DNA from: an uncultured Succinatimonas sp.
GTDB taxonomy: Bacteria; Pseudomonadota; Gammaproteobacteria; Enterobacterales; Succinivibrionaceae
NCBI RefSeq assembly: GCF_905203285.1
Contig: NZ_CAJKVK010000067.1
Span: 1 to 11,512, forward strand
Direction of reading: 5' to 3'
Length of the DNA stretch: 11,512 nucleotides
The notes under the pieces were generated by a model. The model was not told the origin of the DNA and made no database searches. It saw nothing but the letters and a program-made list of their open reading frames with translations. A program made the position numbers and the translations under genes. Positions within the stretch are counted from its first letter, which is position 1; each line of letters begins with the position of its first letter. Of the stretch, positions 1-7,403 are shown in pieces.

Positions 1-13
1 GCTCTTCCGATCT
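1..13. other. Illumina adapter remnant
   Basis: The window opens with GCTCTTCCGATCT, which is identical over 13 bases to the shared 3' end of the Illumina TruSeq read-1 and read-2 adapters. It sits at base 1 and the following sequence is AT-rich and unrelated. This is almost certainly untrimmed library adapter and not genome, so base 1 is probably a contig end. Confidence 0.93.
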
Positions 14-244
14 ATATATTATTTTTATAATAACTATAACTAGTATACATATTTATATGCGATTTATGTTTGAGTTAAAATCTTATATGCTTCGATTATA
101 AATTCCGCATGCATCGCCAAGGATCTTGTTTACCTAATTTCATTGTAAGATTCTCAAGACACTATGAATGTAATTTTTTAATAACCCAGATTGCAGTAAT
201 TTAATATAGTATAAAAATACTTGATGTTAACTAACAGTATCAGA
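14..244. other. AT-rich non-coding stretch, no gene seen
   Basis: About 230 bases, strongly AT-rich, between the adapter remnant and the end of a decayed transposase. I see no open frame of useful length, no tRNA-like cloverleaf and no strong hairpin with a T-tract. It could include the outer end of the decayed insertion sequence, but I could not match a terminal inverted repeat. Because it lies at a contig edge, read-end errors are also possible. Confidence 0.5.
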
Positions 245-1064
245 TTATATGGAGCTTAGCTCTTTCATATCAAATGCTAATGCGGCATTAAGCAGTGACT
301 TTAGCTCTGCGGTTAATGCCTTTCTGTGTGTCCAGCAGTCTTATTAGAGCTTTTTGATGTTTTTTAACAAGTCACGCTGCGATGAAAGGTAATATGCGTT
401 TTGCTTATTCTTATTACCGGATTTAAACGCTTATACAGCTCTTTACGTAAAATTTACGCCAGGAACAAGACAAACAGTTTACCTTGCCAAGGCTCTAGGG
501 AATGAACGTGCATTCTGCCGTCAATAATATCGTTCTTTAAAGTTTCAAACATTTTCTCAATACGAGCTTTATTACAATAGGCATGAAGGGCTTTTCATCA
601 GACATGTTTTTTTGAGTGAGAACAGTACGGTTAAACCTTGCTGTAGCTCGGTGGCGGAAACGGACGTTTAGTTGCGTTTAAAAGAAAACCCTTTAGGTCC
701 GCATTTAGGCGTTATGGTAAAAAAATCTTTATACTTGTCAGGATCGAGGCATCCTCCAGTTAACGCCTCAAGCACTTTTTCTTATTTGGCGATATGCAAA
801 TATAAATCATGCAGTTGATGCTGTTCTTTGGTAAGACTGTAATAAAACAAAAGTCTTCCTTTAATTATGGCAAAACGATGAACAGCACTAAGATCACATA
901 TCGGAATCGCTAATAAACGTATTTTATGGCAGGCGGTTTTGAGTTTTAAAACTATGCCTGCTTAAGACGGTACGGCTGTGATATTGATGCTCTTTTGTTT
1001 CTGATTTGTCGAATGTAGCTTTTTCGGTGCCGATAATTATCTGTAAATCTTTTTTGTATGCCGT
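245..1064 (-). pseudogene. Decayed IS4/IS1634-type DDE transposase (C-terminal part)
   Basis: No full-length ORF survives, but the minus strand reads as transposase fragments joined by frameshifts. The clearest part (about 580-450) reads AYCNKARIEKMFETLKND, then a stretch ending KLFVLFLA before an in-frame TAA. This keeps the IS4-superfamily YREK spacing, Y-x2-(R/K)-x3-E-x6-K, at about 579-535, with Lys in place of the usual Arg. Upstream pieces include RFAIIKGRLLFYYSLT (about 875-825) and DPDKYKDFFTITPK. The last frame runs through QRDLLKNIKKL and ends at TAA 245-247. I count at least four in-frame stops and about four frame changes, two of them near A-runs at about 606-612 and 591-594. The N-terminal half is missing, and the section above about 900 is less certain. 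It lies directly downstream of an intact but unrelated transposase, so this is an old insertion-sequence remnant. Confidence 0.78.
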
Positions 1065-1071
1065 TTAAAGG

Positions 1072-2568
1072 TTAATTTGCAGTTGTGCTCTGTTGAGAGT
1101 TCGCTTCAAAATAATAAGTAGCCAGGTATTCAAAGACCGAAGTCAAAGGGCAGGTATTGAGCATACTCTGTATCGATTTATAGGTTGGAGGTGTCTTTTT
1201 CCCTGACTCTACCGCTTTTTTATGCCTTATCCATGTAAGAATGTTCAATGCGATTTTATTGATGCCTAAAGTATTTCCCAAGTAATTATCGTTGCAGGAG
1301 CGAGTCGCATCCTGATTGAAAACGTGCGGATCGTCAAGACGGCTATGATGCTGCTCTATAGCCCAATAATCCAAAAGCGAATATAGTATTCGGTCGGTGT
1401 TTTGCCCGGAAAAAACCAATGAGCATACATAATATCGGCTTGACGTCGTGGTTTTGTTTATTTTGCCGTTTATAAGGTAGGTTCTTGTTTTGGTATATTT
1501 GACAATGGTGTTGATGCCCTGATGGGGATTTTCGATGCGCTCGTCAATTAAGCTCGCGGGCAAAGTCTCAAGCAAAGTTTCATCGATGCGGACGTGCCCC
1601 TTTTCGCAAAGATAACGGGTTATTGCCTCTGACTTTTCTTTCTTGGCATATTCACGGTTGAAAATTGCTTCAAGATGTCCGCGTAATTCTTTATTGCCGC
1701 CGTTGTCCTTGATGCACAGCAAATAATCGGCCCCGTGCCGCAGTATCGCTGCCGATACTTCACTTAAACTGTTAAGTGCATCGGACATGACAATAGTGCC
1801 GCGAATATCTAAATTCGGCAGCAGTGACAAAAATGCCGGCACTTCATTATTCTTTTCCCAAACGCTCTTTACCGCCATGGCGATTTTATGAGTGCTGTTG
1901 TAAACACTGACCCCGACAGCTCCCTTTTTACGGCGGGAACTCTCTCCTTTACGATACGAAGATACGACTTCCTGACCGTCAAAGCTTATGGTTTCTTTAT
2001 CAACAAGCTCAGGACGCTCCCGCTGCTCACCTGCCTTTATCATTTCGCAAAGTGCCGTCTTAACCGTACTGAAATAACTTTCAAGCAGCTTATTGATTTC
2101 TTCAGGTGAAAACATCCGCATTACGCAGTTTACCGTCGATTCCGATAACCGGTAACGCGGCCGCGGCATTCCCGGAATTAAATACTGCAGCTCAAGATTA
2201 CGGGTCCGATAAAAATTAACTACTTCCACAGGCGTTATATTCCCGCATAACCGTGCCAACAAAATAACCGTCACCATTACGTCCAAAGGATAGATGATTT
2301 TTGTTTCGCTGCGCTTGTCGGTTAAAGCGTCTCTGATATCTTTAAGACACCGGGAAATTGTCGCGGTAACTTCACCTGCTAATGCGTCGTATATAGCTTT
2401 TGCTTCTTTAAGCTTAAACTCAAAATGTACTTTATCCGTAGGAGTTCCGGTGTGCGGATAATATAATCGCGAATATTCTTCGATAATTGAATCAAAATCA
2501 TCGCTCTCATGAAGACTGCAGCGGCATGACTTTGCCATGTTGCGCAATTCTTCACAAGCAATGAACAT
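1072..2568 (-). CDS. ISAs1-family transposase, intact
   Basis: A 498-residue DDE transposase. Residues about 88-165 resemble the N-terminal DDE_Tnp_1-associated domain: a hydrophobic PLDVMVTVILLARLCG segment, then a 'YRLSESTVNCVMRMFSPEE' helix. The catalytic triad is probably D197 (ISFDGQE), D263 (IVMSDALNS) and E405 (YWAIEQHHSRLDD). The family hallmark of Tyr-Trp-x-Ile-Glu followed by FNQDATR and a KIALNILTW helix is present. ISAs1 transposases are usually nearer 370-400 residues. The extra length lies in an N-terminal region of about 85 residues and a C-terminal tail of about 45. The ATG at 2566-2568 follows an AAGGA ribosome-binding site in an A/T-rich leader. The frame is unbroken and the catalytic residues are present, so it may be active. 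I could not identify terminal inverted repeats or a target duplication, so the element's limits are unknown. Confidence 0.9.
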   Translation of the reverse strand: MFIACEELRNMAKSCRCSLHESDDFDSIIEEYSRLYYPHTGTPTDKVHFEFKLKEAKAIYDALAGEVTATISRCLKDIRDALTDKRSETKIIYPLDVMVTVILLARLCGNITPVEVVNFYRTRNLELQYLIPGMPRPRYRLSESTVNCVMRMFSPEEINKLLESYFSTVKTALCEMIKAGEQRERPELVDKETISFDGQEVVSSYRKGESSRRKKGAVGVSVYNSTHKIAMAVKSVWEKNNEVPAFLSLLPNLDIRGTIVMSDALNSLSEVSAAILRHGADYLLCIKDNGGNKELRGHLEAIFNREYAKKEKSEAITRYLCEKGHVRIDETLLETLPASLIDERIENPHQGINTIVKYTKTRTYLINGKINKTTTSSRYYVCSLVFSGQNTDRILYSLLDYWAIEQHHSRLDDPHVFNQDATRSCNDNYLGNTLGINKIALNILTWIRHKKAVESGKKTPPTYKSIQSMLNTCPLTSVFEYLATYYFEANSQQSTTAN

Positions 2569-2594
2569 AAAAAATCCTTAAAAAAAACAAAAGG

Positions 2595-2607
2595 CTGAAA
2601 CTTTCAG
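2595..2607. repeat. Short palindrome in transposase leader
   Basis: CTGAAACTTTCAG is a 6+6 base inverted repeat around a single central base, about 27 bases upstream of the transposase start. It could be a small operator or part of an IS end, or it could be chance. The surrounding 2569-2767 stretch is AT-rich and shows no gene. Confidence 0.3.
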
Positions 2608-2767
2608 TATTAGATCATTTTTTTAGGATAAAGGGGATCGTCTCATTAATCTTTTGATCATTACGTCACAATTTTTTTTTAGAGTGTTATGAGATTTAGT
2701 ACCTAAAATTTTTTGTGAACTCCATCAGTTTGATCGTTTTGCCATATTTGAAATACGTTTTCCACCC

Positions 2768-2808
2768 ATAAAAATACCCCGTCAGTTAATTGTCTACCAA
2801 ACGGGGTA
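2768..2808 (-). terminator. Rho-independent terminator of proS
   Basis: Read on the minus strand, TACCCCGT (2808-2801) pairs with ACGGGGTA (2782-2775) across an 18-base loop. It is followed at once by TTTTTAT. It starts about 40 bases after the proS stop, on the correct strand. The stem is GC-rich and the T-tract is good, but the loop is longer than usual. Confidence 0.8.
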
Positions 2809-2847
2809 CAGTTCAAAAAGCGGGCTTGTGCATGAATTTTTACGTTT

Positions 2848-4566
2848 TTAGAGCTTTGAGCAGACAAAATCAAGAATGTTGTCTAAAGAAACATCTTCTT
2901 TTTGTCCGGTTTTTCTTGATTTGTACTCAACGTTTCCTGATGCAAGACCGCGATCACCGATAGTGATAACGTGAGGGATGCCGATAAGTTCCATATCCGC
3001 AAACATAACGCCGGGGCGTTCGTCGCGATCGTCGTAGAGAACTTCAACTCCTTTTGCTTCAAGTTCAGCGTAGAGTTTTTCAGCGGCTTCTCTTACAGCT
3101 TGAGATTTATTGGGCTTGATGGCTACTATAGCAACCTGGAACGGAGCCATTGAATCAGGCCATATGATGCCTTTATCATCGTGATGCTGTTCAATTGTGG
3201 CGGCGATAACGCGGGTTACGCCGATACCGTAGCATCCCATCTGCATATTAATAGGCTTTCCGTCTTCACCTAAAACGGTAGCCCCCATAGATTCCGAGTA
3301 CTTGGTACCGAGCATGAAAACCTGTCCTACTTCAATACCTTTTCTTAAGTGCAGGGTTCCTTGTCCGTCGGGGCTCGGATCGCCTTCTTCAACATTACGC
3401 AGATCGGCAACTTCGTAGTTAGGAACATCGCGATCCCAGTTAACGTTAATGAAGTGGTATCCGGTGTGATTTGCTCCGCAGGCAAAGTTTGCCATCTTAT
3501 CGGCGGTGCGATCAATAATGATTCTGCCTTTAAATCCTACAGGGCCTAGAGATCCCGGGGTGGCTCCCGTAAATGCGGCTATTTCGCTTTCAGTTGCAAA
3601 TTCTATAGGGTCTAAAATGCCGGCTATCTTGCCAGCTTTGACTTCATTAAGCTCTTGATTGCCGCATAAGCAAAGCATAATAAGGTCGTATGTCCCGTCT
3701 TCCTTTTTTTCTCCGCGAACGATAAGGCTCTTTAAAACTTGTTTTGCATCAAGACCTAAAGCTGCCGCGGCTTCATCAACGGTATGGCAGCCTTTGGTCT
3801 CTTTTTCACTGTAGGCATCGGCAGGAGTCGGGCGATCGTATGCGGGAGCTAAAGCTTCAGCCATTTCAATATTGGCTGCGTAATCCGATTTGTCGGAGAA
3901 TACTATGGTATCTTCACCGGCATCGGCTAACACTTGGAATTCATGGGAGCTGCTGCCGCCTATTGAACCGTTGTCGGCTTCAACGGGACGGAAATCAAGG
4001 CCTAAACGAGTAAAAATACGCGAATAAGCATCATACATATCCTTATAGGTCTTCTCTAGGGAAGCATGATCAATATGGAATGAATAGGCGTCTTTCATAA
4101 TGAATTCACGACCGCGCATTACACCGAAGCGGGGACGGATTTCATCACGGAATTTAGTTTGAATCTGGTACAGATTTATAGGCAGCTGACGGGCGGATTT
4201 GATTTCTCTGCGGGCAATTGCGGTAATGACCTCTTCGTGAGTCGGGCCTAAAACGAATTCATTTTTTTTGCGATCTTTAAGGCGGCACAGCTCTGGACCG
4301 TATTTTTCATAACGTCCAGACTCTTTCCATAAATCTGCAGGCTGAACGAACGGCATAAAGAGTTCAATGGCGCCGGCACGATTTAATTCTTCGCGAATGA
4401 TTTTTTCAACTTTTTGTAAAACGCGCATGCCGGTCGGAAGCCACACGTAAATACCGGAAGCGATTTGGCGGATAAGTCCGGCTCTTAACATAAGACGATG
4501 GCTGACGACTGCGGCCTCAACCGGATTTTCTTTTAAAGTAGATAATAAATATTTGCTGGTACGCAT
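2848..4566 (-). CDS. proS: Proline--tRNA ligase
   Basis: Cytoplasmic class II aminoacyl-tRNA synthetase that charges tRNA(Pro) with proline and clears mischarged Ala-tRNA(Pro). It is 572 residues long, matching the E. coli enzyme. Class II motif 1 lies at about 60-75 (NRAGAIELFMP), and the ATP/proline pocket includes GPTHEEV (108-114). Motif 2 is FRDEIRPRFGVMR (139-151) and motif 3 is GCYGIGVTR (444-452). The inserted editing domain spans about 224-405 and keeps a Lys at position 279 (VLKSL), known in E. coli ProS to matter for editing. The C-terminal anticodon-binding domain contains DDRDERPGVMFADMELIG. I chose the ATG at 4566 because MRTSKYLLSTLKENP aligns with the family N-terminus. A GTG 21 codons upstream falls at the predicted transcription start. 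It is transcribed alone, divergently from nqrM. Confidence 0.97.
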   Translation of the reverse strand: MRTSKYLLSTLKENPVEAAVVSHRLMLRAGLIRQIASGIYVWLPTGMRVLQKVEKIIREELNRAGAIELFMPFVQPADLWKESGRYEKYGPELCRLKDRKKNEFVLGPTHEEVITAIARREIKSARQLPINLYQIQTKFRDEIRPRFGVMRGREFIMKDAYSFHIDHASLEKTYKDMYDAYSRIFTRLGLDFRPVEADNGSIGGSSSHEFQVLADAGEDTIVFSDKSDYAANIEMAEALAPAYDRPTPADAYSEKETKGCHTVDEAAAALGLDAKQVLKSLIVRGEKKEDGTYDLIMLCLCGNQELNEVKAGKIAGILDPIEFATESEIAAFTGATPGSLGPVGFKGRIIIDRTADKMANFACGANHTGYHFINVNWDRDVPNYEVADLRNVEEGDPSPDGQGTLHLRKGIEVGQVFMLGTKYSESMGATVLGEDGKPINMQMGCYGIGVTRVIAATIEQHHDDKGIIWPDSMAPFQVAIVAIKPNKSQAVREAAEKLYAELEAKGVEVLYDDRDERPGVMFADMELIGIPHVITIGDRGLASGNVEYKSRKTGQKEDVSLDNILDFVCSKL

Positions 4567-4594
4567 TTTCTGCTCTTTAAAATCATAAAGAAAA

Positions 4595-4616
4595 GCCGCA
4601 TTTGTAAAGAAGCGGC
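4595..4616 (-). promoter_or_regulatory. Hairpin with T-rich tail in proS leader (possible attenuator)
   Basis: On the minus strand GCCGC (4616-4612) and GCGGC (4599-4595) form a 5-bp GC stem around a 12-base loop. It is followed by TTTTCTTTATG. It starts only about 13 bases after the predicted proS transcription start and ends about 28 bases before the ATG. The shape resembles a weak intrinsic terminator, so leader attenuation is possible. I see no alternative antiterminator helix or leader peptide, so the role is inference. Confidence 0.4.
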
Positions 4617-4634
4617 AAGATAAAAACACCGTTT

Positions 4635-4640
4635 ATTATA
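4635..4640 (-). promoter_or_regulatory. proS: -10 box of the proS promoter
   Basis: The minus strand shows a consensus TATAAT here, about 70 bases upstream of the proS ATG. A start of transcription near 4628 follows. The -35 region (about 4657-4664, CTGAAA or TGAAAA) is a poor match to TTGACA. The box excludes the upstream GTG at 4629 as a useful start codon. Confidence 0.6.
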
Positions 4641-4690
4641 ACCTACCGGTAAGTTTTTTTCAGAAAAGACCGAAATGACCTAAATCACTG

Positions 4691-4696
4691 TATAAT
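4691..4696 (+). promoter_or_regulatory. -10 box of the nqrM-apbE-mpl promoter
   Basis: A consensus TATAAT on the plus strand, placing the transcript start near 4703, about 20 bases before the nqrM ATG. I see no clear -35 hexamer 16-18 bases upstream, so an activator or an atypical -35 is possible. It lies back to back with the proS promoter without overlap. Confidence 0.55.
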
Positions 4697-4722
4697 TTTC
4701 CAAGGCTTAAGAGGATTTTTAA

Positions 4723-4947
4723 ATGATTTACTTAGTTTCTTTTATCTTTTTCGTGGTCTTTGTCGGATGCTTGGCTTTGGGCTTTCTCGTGCAGAGAAAG
4801 AAGCTTTTAAGCGAGGGGGAAGCCAATGCAATTTTAGAAGGTCTTACCTGTGCTTCCTGTACGGCTTCCTGCGGTTTTGCCGGGCAAAAAAGAAAGCCTT
4901 CTAAAAAATGTAAAGCGGATCTTGCTATTCCTTCAAAGACCGTATAA
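4723..4947 (+). CDS. nqrM: NqrM-like Cys-rich membrane protein (Na+-NQR maturation factor)
   Basis: A 74-residue protein with one N-terminal membrane segment (about residues 2-23) and a basic Cys-rich tail with C43, C46, C50 and C63, plus C16 in the membrane segment. NqrM (DUF539) is a small one-helix protein with a Cys cluster, needed in Vibrio for assembling the iron centre of Na+-translocating NADH:quinone reductase. It is usually encoded next to apbE, as it is here. The length, the topology and the membrane segment followed by FLVQRKK fit well. The Cys spacing (C-x2-C-x3-C-x12-C) differs from what I recall of classical NqrM, and the family's Gly-rich SCGGLG stretch is absent. A diverged NqrM is therefore the best call, with an unrelated Cys-rich membrane peptide as the alternative. 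The ribosome-binding site AGAGGA precedes the ATG. apbE starts 18 bases after the stop. Confidence 0.62.
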   Translation: MIYLVSFIFFVVFVGCLALGFLVQRKKLLSEGEANAILEGLTCASCTASCGFAGQKRKPSKKCKADLAIPSKTV

Positions 4948-4965
4948 GACGCAAGAGATTTTTTT

Positions 4966-6030
4966 ATGAAATTCAAAGTACTCGGAGCAGCACTGCTTTC
5001 GTGCGCTCTTTTATTAGGGTGCGGCGATAAAGCTGCTACTACGGCCAAGGCTCCTGCCCCCATGGTAAAAATTCAAGGTAAAACCATGGGAACTTTTTAT
5101 ACTGTTACGATTCCCGGAACTTATGAAGGCGGAGAAGAGGCTTTACGAAAGATTTCAGAAGAAGCTTTTAAAGAGGTCAGCGATGCAATTTCTACTTTTG
5201 ATCCTAATTCAGAGATTGCTCGTTTTAACGCATTTGATTCAACTGAGCCGTTTCCGATTTCAAATTATTTGGCCGACATTATTGAAGAGGGCAATCGCCA
5301 GTCATTGATGATAGGCGGGGTAATGGATTTTAGCGTCGGTCCTTTGGTCAATTTATGGGGATTCGGTCCTGAAGGTCGACCTGAAAAAGTTCCTTCCGAA
5401 GAGGAAATATCTGCAGTCAGGGCTTATGTAGGACATGATAAATATGAGCTTAGAAGAGAGAACGGCAAGGCTTACTTAAAAAAAGCCGATCCGCGCGTGA
5501 AGCTTGATTTATCCACGGTGGGTGAGGGGTTGGGTGCTGATCTTCTTGCACAAAAGCTTGATGACAAGAAAGTTCCAGCATATATGATTGCCATTGCCGG
5601 AGCCATTCGTACAAAAGGCAATAATCCTCAGGGTAAACCGTGGAAAGTCGGAATTGAAGATCCGAAAGGTGAGGGCATTTATGCGGCGGTATGTCCTCTA
5701 GGTGACGGTATGTCGACAGCCGGTTCTTATCGAAATTTCTTTATCGATAAAGAAACCGGTAAGCGCTATTCTCATGCAATTGATCCGCGTACGGGAAAAC
5801 CCATCGATCACTATACTGTCTCCGTTACGGTTATCGCTCCTTTAACCTTAATAACCGATGCCCTTGATACCGGACTTTTGGTCTTGGGGGCTAAAGAGGC
5901 GATTGAATGGGGTAATAAGACCGATCATGCCGTTTATGCTATAGAAATGGATAAAGACGGTAAGGCTGCTGCAAGTTATTCAAGAGCTTTTGAACCGTAT
6001 CTTAAATGTCAGATTAACAATAAGCGTTAG
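4966..6030 (+). CDS. apbE: FAD:protein FMN transferase (ApbE lipoprotein)
   Basis: A 354-residue periplasm-facing enzyme that transfers FMN from FAD onto a Thr of target subunits such as NqrB/NqrC or RnfG/RnfD, using Mg2+. Residues 1-18 are a lipoprotein signal with lipobox LLLG-C19. Family landmarks are KTMGTFYTV (39-47), TFDPNSEIARFN (77-88), VGPLVNLWGFGP (124-135), DLSTVGEGLGADLLA (181-195) and GDGMSTAGSYRNF (247-258). HAIDPRTGKP follows at 270-279, then the Mg-binding DALDTGLLVLG (298-308). The flavin-loop element usually written (V/I)GG(E/A) reads IAGAI at 210-214, so the first Gly is Ala. The rest closely follows E. coli ApbE. The start follows AAGAGA in the 18-base gap after nqrM. mpl begins 6 bases after the stop. 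Confidence 0.95.
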   Translation: MKFKVLGAALLSCALLLGCGDKAATTAKAPAPMVKIQGKTMGTFYTVTIPGTYEGGEEALRKISEEAFKEVSDAISTFDPNSEIARFNAFDSTEPFPISNYLADIIEEGNRQSLMIGGVMDFSVGPLVNLWGFGPEGRPEKVPSEEEISAVRAYVGHDKYELRRENGKAYLKKADPRVKLDLSTVGEGLGADLLAQKLDDKKVPAYMIAIAGAIRTKGNNPQGKPWKVGIEDPKGEGIYAAVCPLGDGMSTAGSYRNFFIDKETGKRYSHAIDPRTGKPIDHYTVSVTVIAPLTLITDALDTGLLVLGAKEAIEWGNKTDHAVYAIEMDKDGKAAASYSRAFEPYLKCQINNKR

Positions 6031-6036
6031 GCTGTT

Positions 6037-7395
6037 ATGCATATTCATATCTTAGGGATCTGCGGTACTTTTATGGGCGGCATCGCCTTAATTGCACAAA
6101 AAGCAGGGTTTAAAGTTACCGGATCGGATAAAAATGTTTATCCTCCGATGTGTACGGAGCTTGAGGCTGCCGGAATTAAAATTTACGAAGGCTACGGCGC
6201 AGAGCAACTTGATGTAAAGCCCGATCTTATTGTGGTGGGCAATGTTATGAAGCGCGGTATGCCGGTAATTGAGCGCATGCTTAATGAAAGAATTCCTTAT
6301 GTGTCCGGTCCACAGTGGCTTGAGGAACATTATCTTTTAAACAAAAAAGTACTTGCCGTAGCCGGGACACACGGAAAAACCACGACGACAGCCATGCTTG
6401 CCTGGATTTTAGAGGCCAATGATTTGAATCCGGGCTTTTTAGTGGGAGGAATTCCTGAGAATTTCGGTTATTCGGCCAGAGCTACCGAAAGTCCGTATTT
6501 TGTGATTGAGGCGGATGAATACGATTGTGCTTTCTTTGATAAGCGTTCTAAATTTCTTCATTATCATCCTTTCGTGCAGATCCTGAATAATCTTGAATTT
6601 GATCATGCGGATATTTTTAATAGTCTTGATGACATTAAAAAGCAATTTCACCATTTGGTCAGAACAGTTCCGGGAAACGGTACAATCGTAATGCCGTATG
6701 CATATCCTGCTCTTGAGGATGTTTTGAAGATGGGAGTATGGACTCCCGTTAAGCGAATCGGCGGTAAAGACGGACTTCACGCTAAACTTATTAAGCAAGA
6801 CGGATCCGTTTTTGCCGTTTATAACGGTGCTGAATTTATCTGTGAGGTAAATGCGCAATTTTGCGGTGAGTATAATGTCAGCAATGCTTTGATGGCAGCA
6901 GCTGCAGCCGCGGCAGTTGGCGTTGATCTTAAAAAGGCATTATTAAGTCTTGAGACTTATAAAATGCCTAAGCGCCGTATGGAATATAAGGGATGTGAAG
7001 GCAACGTTGTAGTTTATGATGATTTTGCGCATCATCCTACGGCAATTAAGCTTACTCTTAATGGTCTTCGGGCTAAAGTCGGTAAAGGAAAACGTATTGT
7101 CGCGGTTTTTGAGCCGCGCTCGAATTCAATGAAGATGGGGGCTAATAAAGAGTTTTTAGCTGAGTCTTTTGCAAATGCCGATGAGGCTTTTATTTATGCA
7201 CCTAAAGAAGTTGTCTGGGACGTGGAGTCACTTGAAGAAAAGTCTCATATCCCGCTGCATGTTGAGCATGATTTTGATGTTTTGCTTAATAAAATCGTCA
7301 GTGCATCTCCGGCAGGTTCTACTGTTTTGGTAATGAGCAACGGCGGTTTTAACGGCATCCATCAAAAGCTTTTGGCTTTGCTTAAATCCCGTTAA
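6037..7395 (+). CDS. mpl: Murein tripeptide ligase (UDP-MurNAc:L-Ala-gamma-D-Glu-meso-DAP ligase)
   Basis: A cytoplasmic Mur-ligase-family enzyme that joins recycled murein tripeptide to UDP-MurNAc using ATP, so salvaged peptide bypasses de novo MurC-F steps. At 452 residues it is close to E. coli Mpl (457). Visible parts are the N-terminal HILGICGTFMGG (4-15), SGPQWLEEH (90-98) and the ATP loop AGTHGKTTTT (109-118). The Mg/substrate segment EADEYDCAFFDKRSKF lies at 158-173. NNLEFDHADIF follows at 184-194, then YDDFAHHPTA (327-336), EPRSNSMKMG (359-368) and the C-terminal VMSNGGFNGIHQKL (432-445). The start is six bases after apbE, and the only Shine-Dalgarno-like bases (TAGG) overlap the apbE stop TAG, which suggests translational coupling. 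It is the last gene of the operon. Confidence 0.97.
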   Translation: MHIHILGICGTFMGGIALIAQKAGFKVTGSDKNVYPPMCTELEAAGIKIYEGYGAEQLDVKPDLIVVGNVMKRGMPVIERMLNERIPYVSGPQWLEEHYLLNKKVLAVAGTHGKTTTTAMLAWILEANDLNPGFLVGGIPENFGYSARATESPYFVIEADEYDCAFFDKRSKFLHYHPFVQILNNLEFDHADIFNSLDDIKKQFHHLVRTVPGNGTIVMPYAYPALEDVLKMGVWTPVKRIGGKDGLHAKLIKQDGSVFAVYNGAEFICEVNAQFCGEYNVSNALMAAAAAAAVGVDLKKALLSLETYKMPKRRMEYKGCEGNVVVYDDFAHHPTAIKLTLNGLRAKVGKGKRIVAVFEPRSNSMKMGANKEFLAESFANADEAFIYAPKEVVWDVESLEEKSHIPLHVEHDFDVLLNKIVSASPAGSTVLVMSNGGFNGIHQKLLALLKSR

Positions 7396-7403
7396 TCTTA
7401 AGT

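Noticed and set aside
245..2568. A single two-gene insertion sequence or helper/accessory pair
   Set aside because: The left piece carries the IS4/IS1634 YREK pattern and the right one the ISAs1 pattern. These are separate transposase families, so they are treated as two unrelated insertions.
4564..4629. Upstream GTG start adding 21 residues to ProS
   Set aside because: The extension does not resemble any ProS N-terminus. It contains the leader hairpin, and its GTG coincides with the transcription start predicted from the TATAAT box.
4728..5063. Minus-strand ORF of 111 codons across nqrM and the apbE start
   Set aside because: It is antisense to two genes with clear family features and ribosome-binding sites, and its translation has no recognisable motif.
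6439..6858. Minus-strand ORF of 139 codons inside mpl
   Set aside because: It lies wholly antisense to highly conserved Mpl sequence and has no recognisable domain or ribosome-binding site.
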